This document shows positions 22,233 through 23,175 of a stretch of 23,175 nucleotides of DNA, piece after piece. The stretch lies in assembly GCA_026001245.1 (NCBI GenBank), contig BNZR01000017.1, positions 1-23,175 of the forward strand. The letters are read 5' to 3'. The DNA is from Clostridia bacterium. Lineage in GTDB: Bacteria; Bacillota_A; Clostridia; Oscillospirales; UBA929. Every line of letters starts with the position of its first letter. The first letter of the stretch is position 1. The notes beneath the pieces are model-generated. The model made no database searches. It had not been told where the DNA came from and worked only from the letters and a program-made list of their open reading frames with translations. The position numbers and the translations under genes are program-made.

Positions 22233-22973
22233 TCATAGGAACACGTCTAAAATTCGGCACACCAGCGGGCATTGTTCCAAAATGCCCCAATGCGTCGCGC
22301 CATGGAGTACGGCCAAGCCCGCACGAGGAATCTCGGCCTCCATGCGCCGTCCGTTGGCGACGAGGGGCGTCGCGGTGTCCAAATCCCCGAAAATCAGCAG
22401 AACTTCGGCGTTTATCAGCTTCAAACGTTCGGAATAATCCTCATTTACCACCTGTGACAGCGTGGTTCGCATAATCGGCGAGGCGGCACGATAGTCGTCC
22501 GAACCGGAGCGTGCCGCGAAGCGTTTTTTGAGCGCGGGGAACGGTGTCAACACCAGCTTGCCAAGCTTGTAGCTGTAGATTTTCAGGTAATAATGCGCGG
22601 ATCGAGGGGGACGTAACCCTGCCGCCGCAATGAGTACGGCCTTTTTGACGCTTATGGTATTTTCGTCTCGCGACAGCCAGTTGAGTAGCATACGACCGCC
22701 GTGAGAGTGCCCGACCATGGTGCAGGCGTCTATTCCAAGCGTTACCAAGAATGTCTGGGCAAAATCGACATAATCGTCGGTATACCAAGGGTTTTGGGGT
22801 TCTTCCGTACCTCCGAAACCGGGCAAATCGGGCGCAAGCACACGGAAACGCCGGGACAGATGAGTAAGCAACGGCAGGTAGCTGTCGGCGGGCGCACCCC
22901 AACCGTGCAGAAACAGCAACGGCTCGCCGCGCCCCATGTCAATGTAGTTCGTTTTCAGCCCGCGCACAGTCAT
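22233..22973 (-). CDS. Alpha/beta hydrolase (246 aa)
   Basis: An alpha/beta-hydrolase fold protein with the oxyanion-hole motif FLHGWGAPADSYLPLL (21-36), the nucleophile elbow VGHSHGG (S90), the acid in LIFGDLDTATP (D199) and the base in GATHWG (H228), plus a short helical lid (about 120-165). Without a signal peptide it is likely cytoplasmic. The substrate is unknown; esterase and lyase-type relatives share these motifs. It is the first gene of the operon with murF and ddl, a neighbourhood I recall in other Clostridia. The start is ATG 22973, with GGGGTGG 4 nt upstream and a promoter at 22993-23021. Confidence 0.9.
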   Translation of the reverse strand: MTVRGLKTNYIDMGRGEPLLFLHGWGAPADSYLPLLTHLSRRFRVLAPDLPGFGGTEEPQNPWYTDDYVDFAQTFLVTLGIDACTMVGHSHGGRMLLNWLSRDENTISVKKAVLIAAAGLRPPRSAHYYLKIYSYKLGKLVLTPFPALKKRFAARSGSDDYRAASPIMRTTLSQVVNEDYSERLKLINAEVLLIFGDLDTATPLVANGRRMEAEIPRAGLAVLHGATHWGILEQCPLVCRILDVFL

Positions 22974-22992
22974 TTAACCACCCCAATATAAT

Positions 22993-23021
22993 AGTATACC
23001 GTATCGGCGTGTAAAATTCAA
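22993..23021 (-). promoter_or_regulatory. Sigma-A-type promoter of the hydrolase-murF-ddl operon
   Basis: On the minus strand TTGAAT (23016-23021), a 17-bp spacer and TATACT (22993-22998). Transcription would begin near 22986, just ahead of the GGGGTGG ribosome site of the hydrolase gene, so the leader is only about a dozen bases. Confidence 0.8.
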
Positions 23022-23065
23022 GGTTTTTTTGCGGACAAGACGCGACTCGTACAAGTATATAATAA

Positions 23066-23105
23066 ATGCGACAAGGGTTAGCCTCCTGTGTCGCATATAT
23101 TTTTG
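23066..23105 (+). terminator. Hairpin with T-rich tail in the end region
   Basis: ATGCGACA (23066-23073) pairs with TGTCGCAT (23089-23096) around a 15-nt loop containing AGG...CCT, followed on the plus strand by ATATTTTT. It looks like an intrinsic terminator but has no plus-strand gene upstream of it in the window; read on the minus strand it could end a transcript coming from beyond 23175. The rest of 23022-23175 is AT-rich and holds no gene I can recognise. Confidence 0.5.
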
Positions 23106-23175
23106 GTTGTTATGTAAACTAAGCAAGATATTATCCTAATTAAGCCAGTAAATAACATTTATAAGGCAAAGTTGA

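Overview
The window is about 23 kb of chromosome from a spore-forming member of the Clostridia, most likely an uncultured Oscillospiraceae/Ruminococcaceae-type organism. This rests on a complete spoIIIA operon, a pyrBI-type aspartate transcarbamoylase, a membrane-anchored clostridial MurF and a G+C content in the mid-50s percent. Species assignment is inference. Almost everything is housekeeping, and I see no CRISPR array, phage module, transposase, rRNA or tRNA gene.

Layout. Positions 1-112 are an exact inverted copy of 1546-1657 and are probably an assembly artefact; they cut a DJ-1/PfpI-family gene whose last ~58 codons end at 288. A tiny Cys-rich membrane peptide gene, too short for ordinary gene calling, lies on the minus strand (331-420). 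Next come mltG (cell-wall lytic transglycosylase) and a DUF2500 gene. A low-G+C patch follows, with an internally deleted isochorismatase-like gene and a small kinase-fold gene. From 2991 to 8413 a tightly packed pyrB-pyrI-pyrC-pyrF-pyrK-pyrD-pyrE operon supplies six of the steps of UMP synthesis (carbamoyl phosphate synthase is absent), driven by a sigma-A-type promoter at 2935-2963. A two-component pair and a membrane-anchored HtrA protease follow (8490-12030) and end in a strong hairpin.

The spoIIIAA-AH operon (12180-16555) encodes the mother-cell side of the forespore feeding channel. It is followed by an Asp23/Gls24 gene with its own consensus promoter embedded in the end of spoIIIAH. 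The rest is on the minus strand. An alpha/beta hydrolase, a frameshifted membrane MurF, D-Ala-D-Ala ligase, an M3 oligoendopeptidase and an NTF2-like protein form an operon read from a promoter at 22993-23021. It ends in a hairpin at 17321-17363, beyond which lies a truncated DUF3298-like gene.

The points most worth a second look are: the inverted duplication at the window start; the apparent +1 frameshift in murF at an AAAACCCC tract; five near-palindromes of the form CTATCANNTGATAG between 17378 and 21259, three of them inside genes; a compact SpoIIIAG lacking the insertion that builds the beta-barrel ring in Bacillus; the truncated DUF3298-like gene whose Shine-Dalgarno lies in a terminator arm; and the heptamer repeat spanning the pyrK/pyrD junction. 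None is convincing evidence for a wholly new system.
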